From assembly GCA_910580075.1 (NCBI GenBank), contig CAJTVR010000017.1, forward strand, positions 1-63,969: 63,969 bases of DNA, given 5' to 3'. The notes below the pieces were generated by a model that saw nothing but the letters and a program-made list of their open reading frames with translations, searched no databases and was not told the DNA's origin. This DNA is from an uncultured Eubacterium sp. (GTDB taxonomy: Bacteria > Bacillota > Clostridia > Lachnospirales > Lachnospiraceae). Positions 35,096 through 44,306 of the stretch are shown piece by piece. A program made the position numbers and the translations under genes. How positions within the stretch are numbered: the stretch's first letter is position 1; the number at the start of each line of letters is the position of its first letter.

Positions 35096-37675
35096 ATGAA
35101 AAGAAAACAGAATAAAGGAAGATACGACAGCGGGAGAATGCTTCTTTTTTCTATTATATTAGTTTTTGCTATATTAGGAGGAGTTGTATTTTCAGTATCA
35201 CAGAAAATATCCCGTGAAATGTCTGCATCGGCAATTCAGAATCTCAGCGAGAGCCTGGATTTGATGAAGGGGACGATTGAGGCGGTTCTGATGAAAGAAG
35301 CGGAATATCAGAAACTGATTGCACAGGAAATCGCTTCGATTGAAGATCCAAAAGAATTTGTCCGCTCTTATAACAGGAACGAGACAATGGTAAAGTTATC
35401 TCTGATTATGAAAGGGGAAACGCAGGGGGTTTCCAATGTAGAAGAGGTATTTTCAGAAGGACAGCTGGATTTTTCTGCAGGCAAATCGATTGAAGGCATG
35501 CCGCTTACGCAGTCGTATCTGAATTATATGGGGGCATGGGCTTATACCATCAAGTGCCCTGTAATGAAAGACGGGAAAGAAACAGCTTCACTTTATATAG
35601 AATATATATACGATACACTTGAAAAATCCCTTCCAAACGGATTTTATGACGGCAGGGCTATGCTTTATATTATGGATGCCAAAAGTGAGAGATTTGTGCT
35701 GAAACCAAAAGGAATGGGAGAGCGTTCCGCAGGACATCTGAATCTGGATGATTTTTACCGGGCAAATAATATCGTAGAAAAGGATTTGCAGGAAGAAGTG
35801 GCGGAGTGCATCAATAACGGAAAGCATATTTTATTTTATCACAATGTCCGTGGAAAAGAAGCTCTGAATTATATGTGGGCAATTAATGGAGGCACGCTTT
35901 ACCTCATTGGCTATGTTCCGGTTGATGCGATTCAAAGGGAAGGGCGGACAGTCAATCAGAATATACTAATTGTAGTGGCAGTGATGCTGATTGCATTTTT
36001 TATCTGCTGCCTGTTATATTATTTAAGTCAGAGACAGCAGATTAAAATCCGCAGGGAACAGGAAGCAGAACGTGAAATTCATAATAAACAGTTAGCAGAA
36101 GCATTGCAGGCAGCGCAGATAGCCAGTCATTCAAAAACAATGTTTCTTTCGAATATGTCCCATGATATCCGTACGCCGATGAACGCGGTGATTGGTTTTA
36201 CGACGCTGTTAGCAAAAGATGCAGAAAACCCGGCTAAAGTCAGGGAATATACAAAGAAAATAATGGCTTCCGGGCAGCATCTGCTGAGCCTGATTAATGA
36301 TGTTTTAGACGTATCCAAGATTGAAAGCGGAAAGGTTGTGCTGAATGTGCAGGAATTTACGCTGAATGACCTGGTTTCTTCCGTGGATGCAATTATCCGG
36401 CCGATGGCAAAGGCGAAAGAACAGAATTTTCAGGTAAAGGTAAACGGCATCAAGCACGAGCGCCTGCTTGGTGATGAGACAAGAATCAGCCAGGTACTAA
36501 TCAACCTTTTGTCCAATGCGGTAAAATATACACAGGAGAAGGGCAGCATCTGGCTGCGTATGACGGGATTAAAACAGTATTCCAGCCAGTTTGAGCATAT
36601 CCGGATAGAAGTAGAAGATAATGGCTATGGCATGACGCCGGAATATCTGGAAACGATTTTTGATGCGTTTACAAGAGCAGAAAACAGCACGACAAACAAA
36701 GTCCAGGGAACGGGACTTGGCATGGCGATTACTAAAAATATAATAGAGCTGATGGGAGGAACGATTGAGGTTACCAGCGAAATCGGAAAAGGAAGCAGAT
36801 TTGTGGCTGAACTGGAGTTCCGCATACCGGAAGGACATTCTGAAAAACAATTCTGGGAAAGCAGTCAGATTTCCCGCATACTGTCTGTGGACGGCGATAC
36901 AGAAGAAGGCAGCAGTATACAGATGCTTTTGATAGAATCCGGTGTCCTGGCGGATACTGCTTTGAATATGCAGCAGGCTCTCAGCATGATTCAGGAAGCA
37001 CTTGCACAAGGAGAAGCATACCATGCTATCCTGATAGACTGGGACGCTCTGACACAGGAAGGCATCCAGACAGTCCGAAAGGTCCGGGAGGCTGTAGCAC
37101 AGAAGGTGCCGCTTGTGTTTCAGGCATCTTACGAAGCAGACGGTGTGGGAGAAGCGCTGGAGATTCCCAATACAGGAGTTCTGACAAAGCCGTTTTTTGT
37201 ATCTGCATTTCAGGAAAAGCTGAAAGAAATGAAGGAAGACTTAAATACAGGCGGTATGAAAGAGCCTGGACAGAACGAAAATCTGGAAGGCCTGCATTTT
37301 CTTGCAGCAGAGGATAATGAAATTAATGCGGAGATTTTAAAAGAAATTTTAGCAATGGAAGGAGCGGACTGTGAAGTAGCAGAAAACGGCCAGCTGGTAC
37401 TGGAACGTTTCAGCCGGTCGCTGCCAGGCGAATTTGACGCGATTTTAATGGATGTCCAGATGCCGGTTATGAACGGATATGATGCAACCAGGGCAATACG
37501 GGCACTTGACCGTGAGGATGCAAAAAACATCCTGATAGCAGCCATGACAGCAAATGCGTTTGCAGAAGATGAAAAAGAAGCACTGGATGCCGGCATGGAT
37601 GTGCATTTATCAAAACCGGTTGATACGCAGCTGCTGAAAAAAGTAATCAGACAGCAGCTTGCGGGAAAGGAGTAA
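35096..37675 (+). CDS. Hybrid sensor histidine kinase with two receiver modules
   Basis: 859 residues: membrane segment at about 13-33, an extracytoplasmic sensor of about 260 residues, a second membrane segment (IVVAVMLIAFFICCLLYYL), a HisKA domain with MSHDIRTPMNAVIGF, an ATPase domain with NLLSNAVKYT and GTGLGMAI, a degenerate receiver (ILIDWDALTQEG, lacking the usual acidic pocket) and a true C-terminal receiver (AAEDNEIN, DAILMDVQMPVMNG, HLSKPVD). ATG 35096 follows GGAGA; an in-frame ATG at 35051 has no ribosome site. No DNA-binding output is attached. Cotranscribed with a solute-binding lipoprotein, so it may sense a bound nutrient. Confidence 0.92.
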   Translation: MKRKQNKGRYDSGRMLLFSIILVFAILGGVVFSVSQKISREMSASAIQNLSESLDLMKGTIEAVLMKEAEYQKLIAQEIASIEDPKEFVRSYNRNETMVKLSLIMKGETQGVSNVEEVFSEGQLDFSAGKSIEGMPLTQSYLNYMGAWAYTIKCPVMKDGKETASLYIEYIYDTLEKSLPNGFYDGRAMLYIMDAKSERFVLKPKGMGERSAGHLNLDDFYRANNIVEKDLQEEVAECINNGKHILFYHNVRGKEALNYMWAINGGTLYLIGYVPVDAIQREGRTVNQNILIVVAVMLIAFFICCLLYYLSQRQQIKIRREQEAEREIHNKQLAEALQAAQIASHSKTMFLSNMSHDIRTPMNAVIGFTTLLAKDAENPAKVREYTKKIMASGQHLLSLINDVLDVSKIESGKVVLNVQEFTLNDLVSSVDAIIRPMAKAKEQNFQVKVNGIKHERLLGDETRISQVLINLLSNAVKYTQEKGSIWLRMTGLKQYSSQFEHIRIEVEDNGYGMTPEYLETIFDAFTRAENSTTNKVQGTGLGMAITKNIIELMGGTIEVTSEIGKGSRFVAELEFRIPEGHSEKQFWESSQISRILSVDGDTEEGSSIQMLLIESGVLADTALNMQQALSMIQEALAQGEAYHAILIDWDALTQEGIQTVRKVREAVAQKVPLVFQASYEADGVGEALEIPNTGVLTKPFFVSAFQEKLKEMKEDLNTGGMKEPGQNENLEGLHFLAAEDNEINAEILKEILAMEGADCEVAENGQLVLERFSRSLPGEFDAILMDVQMPVMNGYDATRAIRALDREDAKNILIAAMTANAFAEDEKEALDAGMDVHLSKPVDTQLLKKVIRQQLAGKE

Positions 37676-37678
37676 GAA

Positions 37679-38989
37679 ATGAAAAAATGGATTGCCGGGT
37701 TACTGGCGCTTTGTCTGGCATGGACAGCTGTATTTACTATGACTGCCTGTGGAGACAGAAAAATAGCAGGTCATAATCTGGCTGAAACAGATAAAAGCAG
37801 GGAAGAGATTGTAAATCTGTTTGGTCCGATGGAAAAATCAAATCCGGATCCTGACAAAGAAAATGTGGCCAGGACTGCATTTGACAAGACAATCAGCCTG
37901 GCAGAAGAAAGGCTTGGCCTGAGAGTGGAATACCGGACATATACAGCAGAAAATTATCAGGAAAAAACATATGACGATGTTTCTCTGGACCGTGCACGCA
38001 GCCATATGGATGATTTATATCTGCTGAATCCGGATACCATTCAGATCCTGGGCTCAGAAGGAAAACTGCTGGATTTATCACAGCTGGAAAATGCAGAGAA
38101 CTTAAGGGATGTGGTAAAAGCAGCGAATACTGTAGATGGAAAGCTGGCTGCCATTCCGCAGGAAGTCGTGGCCCACGGCCTGTTTGTCAATCAGGACATG
38201 TTTGATCAATATAATCTCAGTCTGCCCGAAACGCCGGAAGATTTCCTGGAATGCTGCAGGGTATTTCAGGAAAACGGAATCGAAACGCCGGTCGGGGCAA
38301 ACCGCTGGTGGCTGGAGAATTTTGTCTTAGCCCAGGCGTATGCAGATTTATATAATGGAGGAAATACACAAACAGAAATCAGGGAACTGAACGAGGGAAA
38401 GCGGAAATACAGCGAATACATGCGTCCTGGCTTTGAGTTTTTGCAGGAAATGATTGACAAAGGTTATATTGATGCAGAAAAAGCCTATCAGTCAGAGGCC
38501 ATTGAAGGGGAAGGCCCGGATTTTATGGCTCAGAAGACACCGATTGTAATGGCATACTGGTCAGCCGCGAATGCAGGAACCGCTTATGGACAGCTGGATT
38601 TTGAACTGAAAGTCATTGGGTTTCCAAGCAGTTACGGACAGATGCCGGTTGTGTCCATGACAGGATACGGCATCTGTTCAGAAGCAGAAAATAAGGAGCG
38701 CGCGATGGCTGTTTTGAATACAATTCTATCTGATGAGGCATTAAAAATTTATTCGGAGCAGAATAAAGTGATTTCACCGTCTAAAAATGTGGAGACAGAC
38801 TGTATTGAAGCATTAAAGCCTTTAAATGATAAGATTGAGGAAAATGTCTATGTACTTGGCTCTAATGCAGGCATGAGTGTGGAACAGTGGGGAAATACCT
38901 GCCTGATTGTAAGAAAACTTCTGAAGGGGGATTCCATAGACGAGTGCATGGCAGAGTTTGATAAACTGCAGGAAGAGACTTTGAAGTAG
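37679..38989 (+). CDS. Extracellular solute-binding lipoprotein (family 1, sugar type)
   Basis: 436 residues. A signal peptide with lipobox TMTAC gives a lipid-anchored Cys at about residue 24; the rest is a type 1 ABC solute-binding fold (AYADLYNGGN, TPIVMAYWSAANAG). No permease or ATPase lies nearby; it starts 3 bp after the hybrid kinase gene. I infer that it serves as the ligand-binding partner of the kinase, or as an orphan binding protein for a distant transporter. The gene after it encodes a 4-alpha-glucanotransferase, which hints at a maltodextrin-type ligand. Confidence 0.88.
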   Translation: MKKWIAGLLALCLAWTAVFTMTACGDRKIAGHNLAETDKSREEIVNLFGPMEKSNPDPDKENVARTAFDKTISLAEERLGLRVEYRTYTAENYQEKTYDDVSLDRARSHMDDLYLLNPDTIQILGSEGKLLDLSQLENAENLRDVVKAANTVDGKLAAIPQEVVAHGLFVNQDMFDQYNLSLPETPEDFLECCRVFQENGIETPVGANRWWLENFVLAQAYADLYNGGNTQTEIRELNEGKRKYSEYMRPGFEFLQEMIDKGYIDAEKAYQSEAIEGEGPDFMAQKTPIVMAYWSAANAGTAYGQLDFELKVIGFPSSYGQMPVVSMTGYGICSEAENKERAMAVLNTILSDEALKIYSEQNKVISPSKNVETDCIEALKPLNDKIEENVYVLGSNAGMSVEQWGNTCLIVRKLLKGDSIDECMAEFDKLQEETLK

Positions 38990-38998
38990 TTTATATGA

Positions 38999-39028
38999 TT
39001 GCATTTATCTGGTATTTTATGGTATGAT
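38999..39028 (+). promoter_or_regulatory. Possible promoter for malQ
   Basis: TTGCAT (38999-39004), an 18-bp spacer and TATGAT (39023-39028), 40 bp before the malQ start. Moderate match. Confidence 0.4.
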
Positions 39029-39067
39029 ACATGCATTGGGATGGAAAAAAGATGAGGAGGAATTATT

Positions 39068-40588
39068 ATGCGTGCAAGTGGTGTACTGCTCCCGGTGAGC
39101 AGCCTCGCATCCAGGTATGGGATTGGATGCTTTTCAAAGGAGGCATATCAGTTTGTAGATTTCCTTAAGAAAAACGGACAGAGCTACTGGCAGATTCTGC
39201 CATTAGGACAGACAAGTTATGGGGATTCTCCGTACCAGTCGTTTTCAACGTTTGCAGGGAATCCTTATTTTATCAGTCTGGAAACGCTGGTAAGCAAAGG
39301 GCTGATTAAAAAGAAAGACTGTGACGCGTGTGATTTTGGCAGTAACCCTGCAGAGATCGATTATGGAAGAATGTACCGGGCACGCTACCGGATTCTGAAA
39401 AAAGCGTTTGAGCAGTTTTATGAGATTAAGGATGCGGACTATGCGGCATTTTTATCCTTTAAGGAGAAAGAGGCAGTCTGGCTTTTGGATTATGCCCTGT
39501 TTATGGCGCTAAAAGACAGTTTTAAGGGAAAGAGCTGGACGGAGTGGCCGGACGATATCCGCCTCAGGAAACCGGAGGCTTTAAAGGAATATAAAGAAAA
39601 ATTAAAAAAAGAAATACTTTTTTATGAGTATCTTCAGTACGAATTTTACAGCCAGTGGGAAGAGCTGAAAAGTTATGCGAATGAGAGGGGCATTCAGATT
39701 ATTGGCGATATTCCGATCTATGTTGCGCTTGACAGCTCGGATGCATGGGCAGAGCCGGAGCTGTTTCAGTTTGACCAGGACCGCAGGCCGTCAGCTGTGG
39801 CAGGATGCCCGCCGGATGCATTTTCAGAAACCGGACAGCTGTGGGGAAATCCGCTGTATGACTGGAGTTATCATAAAAAGACAAAATATGCCTGGTGGGT
39901 GCGGCGTGTCAGGGCATGTTATAAAATGTATGACGTGATCCGCATCGATCATTTCCGCGGATTTGACGAATACTATTCCATTCCGGCCGAAGATAAAACG
40001 GCAGAGTTTGGCACATGGGAAAAAGGGCCGGGCATCGGACTGTTTGATGCGCTGAAAAAATCACTTGGTACTTTGAATGTGATTGTAGAAGACCTGGGAT
40101 TTATTACGGATTCCGTACGGGAGCTGGTACGCCGTGTCGGCTTTCCAAACATGAAAGTGCTGGAGTTTGCATTTGACGCCAGGGATTCAAGCGGGCCGAA
40201 GGATTATCTGCCATACAATTACGATAAGAACTGCGTGGTATATACAGGCACTCACGATAATGAAACGCTCTATGGCTGGCTGGATTCTATTCCGAAAGCA
40301 GATTACGGCATGATTGAAAAATATATCGGGCGTAAGATCACAGATAAGAAAGAAATGGTGACAGAAATTATCCGCCTGGCGCAGTCGAGTACGGCAGATT
40401 TATGCGTGATTCCAATGCAGGATTATCTGTTCCTGGATAACAGTGCGAGAATGAATGAACCGTCTACGATTGGCAAAAACTGGAGATGGAGACTGCTCGC
40501 AGACCAGCTGACGCCGCAGGCAGGGCTGCTTATGAAAAATATGGCTAAAACATACGGAAGAATACCAGCGTCTTCATCAGGGCGCTAA
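39068..40588 (+). CDS. malQ: 4-alpha-glucanotransferase (amylomaltase)
   Basis: 506 residues, GH77 family. Visible are LPLGQTSYGDSPYQSFSTFA near the N-terminus, GDIPIYVALDSSDAW, the nucleophile region RIDHFRGF, the acid/base region VIVEDLGFITD and the third acid in TGTHDNETLYGW. It transfers glucan chains between maltodextrins in glycogen or starch use. GAGGAGGAATT directly precedes the ATG. Confidence 0.95.
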   Translation: MRASGVLLPVSSLASRYGIGCFSKEAYQFVDFLKKNGQSYWQILPLGQTSYGDSPYQSFSTFAGNPYFISLETLVSKGLIKKKDCDACDFGSNPAEIDYGRMYRARYRILKKAFEQFYEIKDADYAAFLSFKEKEAVWLLDYALFMALKDSFKGKSWTEWPDDIRLRKPEALKEYKEKLKKEILFYEYLQYEFYSQWEELKSYANERGIQIIGDIPIYVALDSSDAWAEPELFQFDQDRRPSAVAGCPPDAFSETGQLWGNPLYDWSYHKKTKYAWWVRRVRACYKMYDVIRIDHFRGFDEYYSIPAEDKTAEFGTWEKGPGIGLFDALKKSLGTLNVIVEDLGFITDSVRELVRRVGFPNMKVLEFAFDARDSSGPKDYLPYNYDKNCVVYTGTHDNETLYGWLDSIPKADYGMIEKYIGRKITDKKEMVTEIIRLAQSSTADLCVIPMQDYLFLDNSARMNEPSTIGKNWRWRLLADQLTPQAGLLMKNMAKTYGRIPASSSGR

Positions 40589-40698
40589 GGCAGAAAATCT
40601 GCCCAAAATCCTGGTATCCGGGCACGTATGAAAGTATGACGGCGCGGACATCTGGTCTCTTTCTGGCGTTCGGGGAATTGATAGACTGACCGGATGCT

Positions 40699-40939
40699 GG
40701 GAAGAGACACTTTTTTCTGTTCTATCTTCGAACAGTAAGACATTCTAAATTTTCTGCTTACAGTCTGTGGCAGCGGACGCAGCGGTGTCTGATGCCCTGG
40801 CGTTTTGGCATGCTATATGCTTTGGCACTGACAGACACCTTTTGAGGTTTCTGTGTTTCTGGCAGCTGCAGGCAGTGTGCCACAAATCCTGGATATGAGG
40901 CAGAAAATTAAGAATTTCTAACTGTTAGTGTCTCTTCCC
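40699..40939. repeat. 241-bp inverted-repeat element in the malQ-pyrI gap
   Basis: The 449-bp gap 40589-41037 has no gene. Its centre is an imperfect palindrome: GGGAAGAGACACT (40699-40711) matches AGTGTCTCTTCCC (40927-40939) exactly, and 40731-40757 matches the complement of 40900-40926 at 24 of 27 bases. A further hairpin inside (GGTGTCTG 40784-40791 with CAGACACC 40832-40839) is followed by TTTTG. It could be a MITE-like element, a bidirectional terminator between converging genes, or a structured RNA. A small hairpin GGCAG-AAAAT-CTGCC follows malQ at 40589-40603. Confidence 0.7.
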
Positions 40940-41037
40940 GGCTGGTATTGAGTGAATTGATCAGTGTCTGTCCGGCTTCCGGCTGGTCTGGCGTCTTATG
41001 CTTTGTTAGAGAGAGCCTGGAATGCTGCAGTTTAGAA

Positions 41038-41478
41038 CTATGCCAGAGTCCGCCGTCCTTTAAATTTGGTTTCACAGTATTTGCAGCGGTAAACCTGTTT
41101 TTCTGCATCAGTCAGTACAAAAATCTGATCCAGCCCCTGTTCAATAGAAGTAATGCAGCGTGGATTTTTACAGCGGATGACGTTTTTAATTTCCTTTGGA
41201 AGTGCAAGTACCCGTTTTTCCACGATTTTGTCGTTTTTGATGATATTTACAGTAATATTGTGGTCGATAAATCCAAGAATATCCAGATCCAGTGCATCAA
41301 TCGGACATTCTACTTTAATAATGTCTTTTTTGCCCATTTTATTGCTTTTTGCATTTTTGATAATGGCAACACAGCAGTCCAGCCGGTTTAATTTCAGATC
41401 ATGATAAATCTGAAGGCTCATGCCTGCCTGAATATGGTCCAGTACAAAACCCTCTTGAATTCCGCTAATATTCAGCAT
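41038..41478 (-). CDS. pyrI: Aspartate carbamoyltransferase regulatory subunit
   Basis: 146 residues. The N-terminal allosteric domain begins LNISGIQEGFVLDHI and the C-terminal zinc domain has the four cysteines in CKNPRC and YRCKYC. It binds nucleotides and holds catalytic trimers in the ATCase holoenzyme. ATG 41478 follows AAGGAGG on the minus strand; an in-frame start at 41505 would overlap the pyrB end and is less likely. It is the downstream gene of a two-gene pyrB-pyrI unit. Confidence 0.93.
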   Translation of the reverse strand: MLNISGIQEGFVLDHIQAGMSLQIYHDLKLNRLDCCVAIIKNAKSNKMGKKDIIKVECPIDALDLDILGFIDHNITVNIIKNDKIVEKRVLALPKEIKNVIRCKNPRCITSIEQGLDQIFVLTDAEKQVYRCKYCETKFKGRRTLA

Positions 41479-41491
41479 ATGTCCATCCTCC

Positions 41492-42418
41492 TTAATTCTG
41501 GTCAATATGAATGTCCAGCAGTGTCAGTATCAGGGCCATGCGGACATATACGCCGTATTGTGCCTGTTTAAAATATACAGCTCTCGGGTCGTCGTCAACT
41601 TCCACGGAAATTTCGTTTACGCGCGGAAGCGGGTGAAGTACCAGCATGTCCTTTGGAGCAAGCTGCATTTTGGATTTGTCCAGAATATAAAAATCTTTCA
41701 TCCGGATATAATCTTCTTCATTAAAGAAACGTTCTTTCTGAACGCGTGTCATATATAAAATATCCAGGTCTGACAGAGCATCCTCAAGGCGTTCTACTTC
41801 CTTATACGGAATATGGTTTGCATCAAGCACATCTTCACGGATATAGCCTGGTACACGCAGTTCTTCCGGTGATATCAGTACAAATTCTACACCAGGGTAG
41901 CGGATTAAAGCATCAATGAGAGAATGAACGGTACGGCCAAATTTAAGATCGCCGCAAAGACCAACTTTTAAGTGCTCAAAATGACCTTTTAGAGAATAGA
42001 TAGTTAATAAATCAGTCAGTGTCTGTGTAGGATGCTGATGACCGCCGTCACCAGCGTTGATTACAGGAATGGAGGAACGGCTGCTGGCAACGAGAGCAGC
42101 TCCCTCTTTCGGGTGGCGGATTGCACAGATGTCAGCATAGCAGGAAATCACACGGATCGTATCCGATACGCTTTCCCCTTTTGCGGCAGAACTGTTATCG
42201 CCGCTGGCAAATCCAATTACACTGCCGCCAAGATTTAACATAGCAGCTTCAAAGCTGAGCCTTGTTCGTGTGCTCGGCTCATAAAAACAGGCAGCCAGTT
42301 TCTTTCCCTCGCAGGCATGCGCATATTTCTGAGGGTCAGCTTCAATGGCATTTGCCAGTTTAAGCAGGTCTTCAAGTTCCGTTACAGATAAATCCAGCGG
42401 ATTAAGTAAGTGTTTCAT
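41492..42418 (-). CDS. pyrB: Aspartate carbamoyltransferase catalytic subunit
   Basis: 308 residues. The carbamoyl-phosphate site is FYEPSTRTRLSFE; other conserved segments are AGDGGHQHPTQTLTDL, and LHPLPRVNEI near the end. It catalyses the first committed step of pyrimidine synthesis. AAGGAGG on the minus strand lies before the ATG. I see no pyrimidine attenuator or PyrR site in the 180 bp upstream. Confidence 0.96.
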   Translation of the reverse strand: MKHLLNPLDLSVTELEDLLKLANAIEADPQKYAHACEGKKLAACFYEPSTRTRLSFEAAMLNLGGSVIGFASGDNSSAAKGESVSDTIRVISCYADICAIRHPKEGAALVASSRSSIPVINAGDGGHQHPTQTLTDLLTIYSLKGHFEHLKVGLCGDLKFGRTVHSLIDALIRYPGVEFVLISPEELRVPGYIREDVLDANHIPYKEVERLEDALSDLDILYMTRVQKERFFNEEDYIRMKDFYILDKSKMQLAPKDMLVLHPLPRVNEISVEVDDDPRAVYFKQAQYGVYVRMALILTLLDIHIDQN

Positions 42419-42598
42419 GTTTAGCCTCCTTGAATTTTGTCATCCATAGTTATGGGCATTTTTACAATCATATAATAAAGACGGGCAAAATTCAAGACTG
42501 AATACATGAAATTTTTAAGCGAATAGTCAGAATTTAAAACCAGGCTGCCAGCGGTCCGATAAAAAAGTGTAAAGCCTGAATGTGATGCTGACTGATAT

Positions 42599-42650
42599 GA
42601 TACCTCTAAAGCAGAGAAAGTAAATAAACAAAACCTGCTTTGGAGGTATC
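42599..42650 (-). terminator. Long hairpin downstream of a minus-strand microprotein
   Basis: GATACCTCTAAAGCAG (42599-42614) pairs with CTGCTTTGGAGGTATC (42635-42650), 16 bp with one mismatch, loop of 20 nt. There is no T tract on either side, so this may be an RNA structure rather than a plain terminator. The remainder of the 42419-42680 gap holds nothing I recognise. Confidence 0.5.
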
Positions 42651-42679
42651 CTGTTTAGCCATGATGCAGGGGATGGATA

Positions 42680-42781
42680 TCAGGAAAAATTTTTGAATGT
42701 TTTTTCCAGACGGTCTAACAGCAGGTACAGTCCCATGGCGATTATGCATAAAATCAGTATGGATAAAATGACCCAGTCCAT
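42680..42781 (-). CDS. 33-residue hydrophobic membrane peptide
   Basis: The frame encodes MDWVILSILILCIIAMG and then LYLLLDRLEKTFKNFS: one membrane helix followed by a charged tail. This is the shape of small membrane peptides including type I toxins and holin-like peptides. The ribosome site (CAGG) is weak. A 16-bp hairpin follows the stop by 30 bp. No antisense RNA can be proven from sequence alone. Coding status is moderate because the composition is so clearly membrane-spanning and the frame closes cleanly. Confidence 0.45.
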   Translation of the reverse strand: MDWVILSILILCIIAMGLYLLLDRLEKTFKNFS

Positions 42782-42856
42782 TTTGAATACCTGAGTGCAC
42801 AAACAGATCTTTTTGTTAAAAAGTATAAAGAAATATTGATCATATCAGAATGTATG

Positions 42857-43030
42857 ATGAACACCTATACAAGACTTACATACAATAAAATATGTAAAAT
42901 AAAGAAGGTGGAATTTATCAGGGAACAGCTGTTATTTGTATTTAAAAGATTGTATGAAAATAAAAAAATTACGATAGACGAATATAATAAAGCTGTCAGC
43001 ATTATTATAAAGCAGTATTCCAATACATAG
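42857..43030 (+). CDS. Small SHOCT-like protein, remnant of a recombinase module
   Basis: 57 residues; LLFVFKRLYENKKITIDEYNKAVSIIIKQY in part matches the short SHOCT-type helical hairpin carried by small proteins next to serine recombinases (compare the gene at 45918). Start ATG 42857 or 42854. A truncated recombinase lies 190 bp downstream, so this may be the left part of an older, mostly deleted element. No function known. Confidence 0.45.
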   Translation: MNTYTRLTYNKICKIKKVEFIREQLLFVFKRLYENKKITIDEYNKAVSIIIKQYSNT

Positions 43031-43223
43031 GCGGTTTTCAGGCTGCGGCTGATCTTTCGAAAGATATCAAAGGAATTGCGGGAGCTTTCTATTGATATGG
43101 CCGATAAGTCTCTATAAAATGTGATATGTTAATGACTATAGGCTTCCCGAACGGTTCTTTCTTAACTTTGGATCTGTCCGGCGTCCGGATAACCTGCAAA
43201 CTTGACAGAAACAGGAGTGAATC

Positions 43224-43373
43224 ATGAATAAAAAATCAAAAGCAGTTTATTACTGCCGGGTCAGTACAGACGATGACAGTCAGCTTTCATCGATTGCCAG
43301 CCAGAAAAGTGAATCTGTAAAAGTCATCGAAGATAATCACTGGCAGCTGGTCGATGGATATATAGAAATGTAA
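43224..43373 (+). pseudogene. Truncated serine recombinase, N-terminal stump
   Basis: 49 codons begin like a large serine recombinase: VYYCRVSTDDDSQLSSIASQ includes the catalytic Ser in CRVST, and HWQLVDGYIE is the normal next strand. A TAA then ends the frame and the rest of the enzyme is missing. AGGAG precedes the ATG. It is the scar of an element related to the intact one at 45500-49989. Confidence 0.75.
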
Positions 43374-43610
43374 ATTGCAAAATTGATACAGCCGGCAGAG
43401 AAGGAATAGCTGCAAAACCACTGTAATAAAGAAATAATGGCATTTGATACGGGATACCGTCAGGCAGCCTGTTTTTTATATACGGGTTTTAAGCTGCAGG
43501 AAAGAGGGGGAGTATATGAACCCTCCCCACAGACAGCTGAACCCTCTTGCTTTGGAGAAATGAACCCTCCCAGGCAGAATCAAAAAATATGTGAAATTCT
43601 GGATTTGCAG

Positions 43611-44144
43611 TCAGAGTCCCTGTTCTTTGAACATTCCTGCGATTTCTTCCGCTGATTCCTTCATTCCCCGCTGAAACCATACTTCGATCCAGCCGTACAG
43701 TGTATAGGCAATATAGGCTTTCGCATATGCTTCTAATCTTGAATGTTCAGGCTTTGGTCCGCAAAGCTCAATGATAACATCCTTCAAAAGGAACACAAGA
43801 TTTCTTTCGTTCAGCAGGGTGTAGAAATCCCTGTGTTTTTCAAAATGTGCAAACATCAGGCCGAGCAGTTCATTTAGCGGCAGGTTTTCTTTTTGGTATG
43901 ATTCGTCTGTCCATTCTTTAAATATTTTATTAATATAGCTGCGAAGAATATCCTCTTTGCTTTCAAAATTCCGATAAAAAGACGCTCTGCCGATTCCGGC
44001 AAGATCGCATAATTCACTGATAGATATGTCCCCGACAGGCTTGTCCTTCAACAGTTTTAAAAGAGCGTCTGTAATATGCTCTATGACGTAAGCGTTTCGG
44101 GCTTCATTGCTGAACGGTGATACATTTTTCGAGGTTTGTTTCAT
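43611..44144 (-). CDS. TetR/AcrR family transcriptional regulator
   Basis: 177 residues. The N-terminal HTH runs from YVIEHITDALLKLL through ISISELCDLAGIGRASFYRNF and FESKEDIL; the C-terminal helices form a ligand/dimer domain with no recognised signature. ATG 44144 follows AGGAGGC on the minus strand; the earlier in-frame start at 44165 lacks one. It is divergent from a hydrolase gene, with palindromes between them, so it probably represses that gene and itself. Downstream (43517-43570) three TGAACCCTC repeats occur. Confidence 0.88.
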   Translation of the reverse strand: MKQTSKNVSPFSNEARNAYVIEHITDALLKLLKDKPVGDISISELCDLAGIGRASFYRNFESKEDILRSYINKIFKEWTDESYQKENLPLNELLGLMFAHFEKHRDFYTLLNERNLVFLLKDVIIELCGPKPEHSRLEAYAKAYIAYTLYGWIEVWFQRGMKESAEEIAGMFKEQGL

Positions 44145-44197
44145 TTTTCTGCCTCCTATTGACATTTAGAAAATATGATGGTACAATTATATCAGCA

Positions 44198-44232
44198 AAA
44201 CAATTGTTTCATCGATATCATAGCACGATGAA
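44198..44232. promoter_or_regulatory. Palindromes in the TetR/hydrolase divergent promoter region
   Basis: AAACAATTGTTT (44198-44209) is a perfect 12-bp palindrome, and TTCATCG (44208-44214) with CGATGAA (44226-44232) is an inverted repeat spaced by 11 bp. Both lie between the divergent genes and are likely operator candidates for the TetR protein. Confidence 0.5.
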
Positions 44233-44306
44233 TACAAAAAGTCAATAGTAAACGGCAGAAATGTGCAGTTTAAATGTATGTCTGTAAATAGATGAGGGAG
44301 AAAGAA

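Noticed and set aside
43437..43655. 72-codon plus-strand frame overlapping the end of the TetR gene
   Set aside because: Composed largely of the TGAACCCTC repeats and the antisense of the TetR gene; no start signal.
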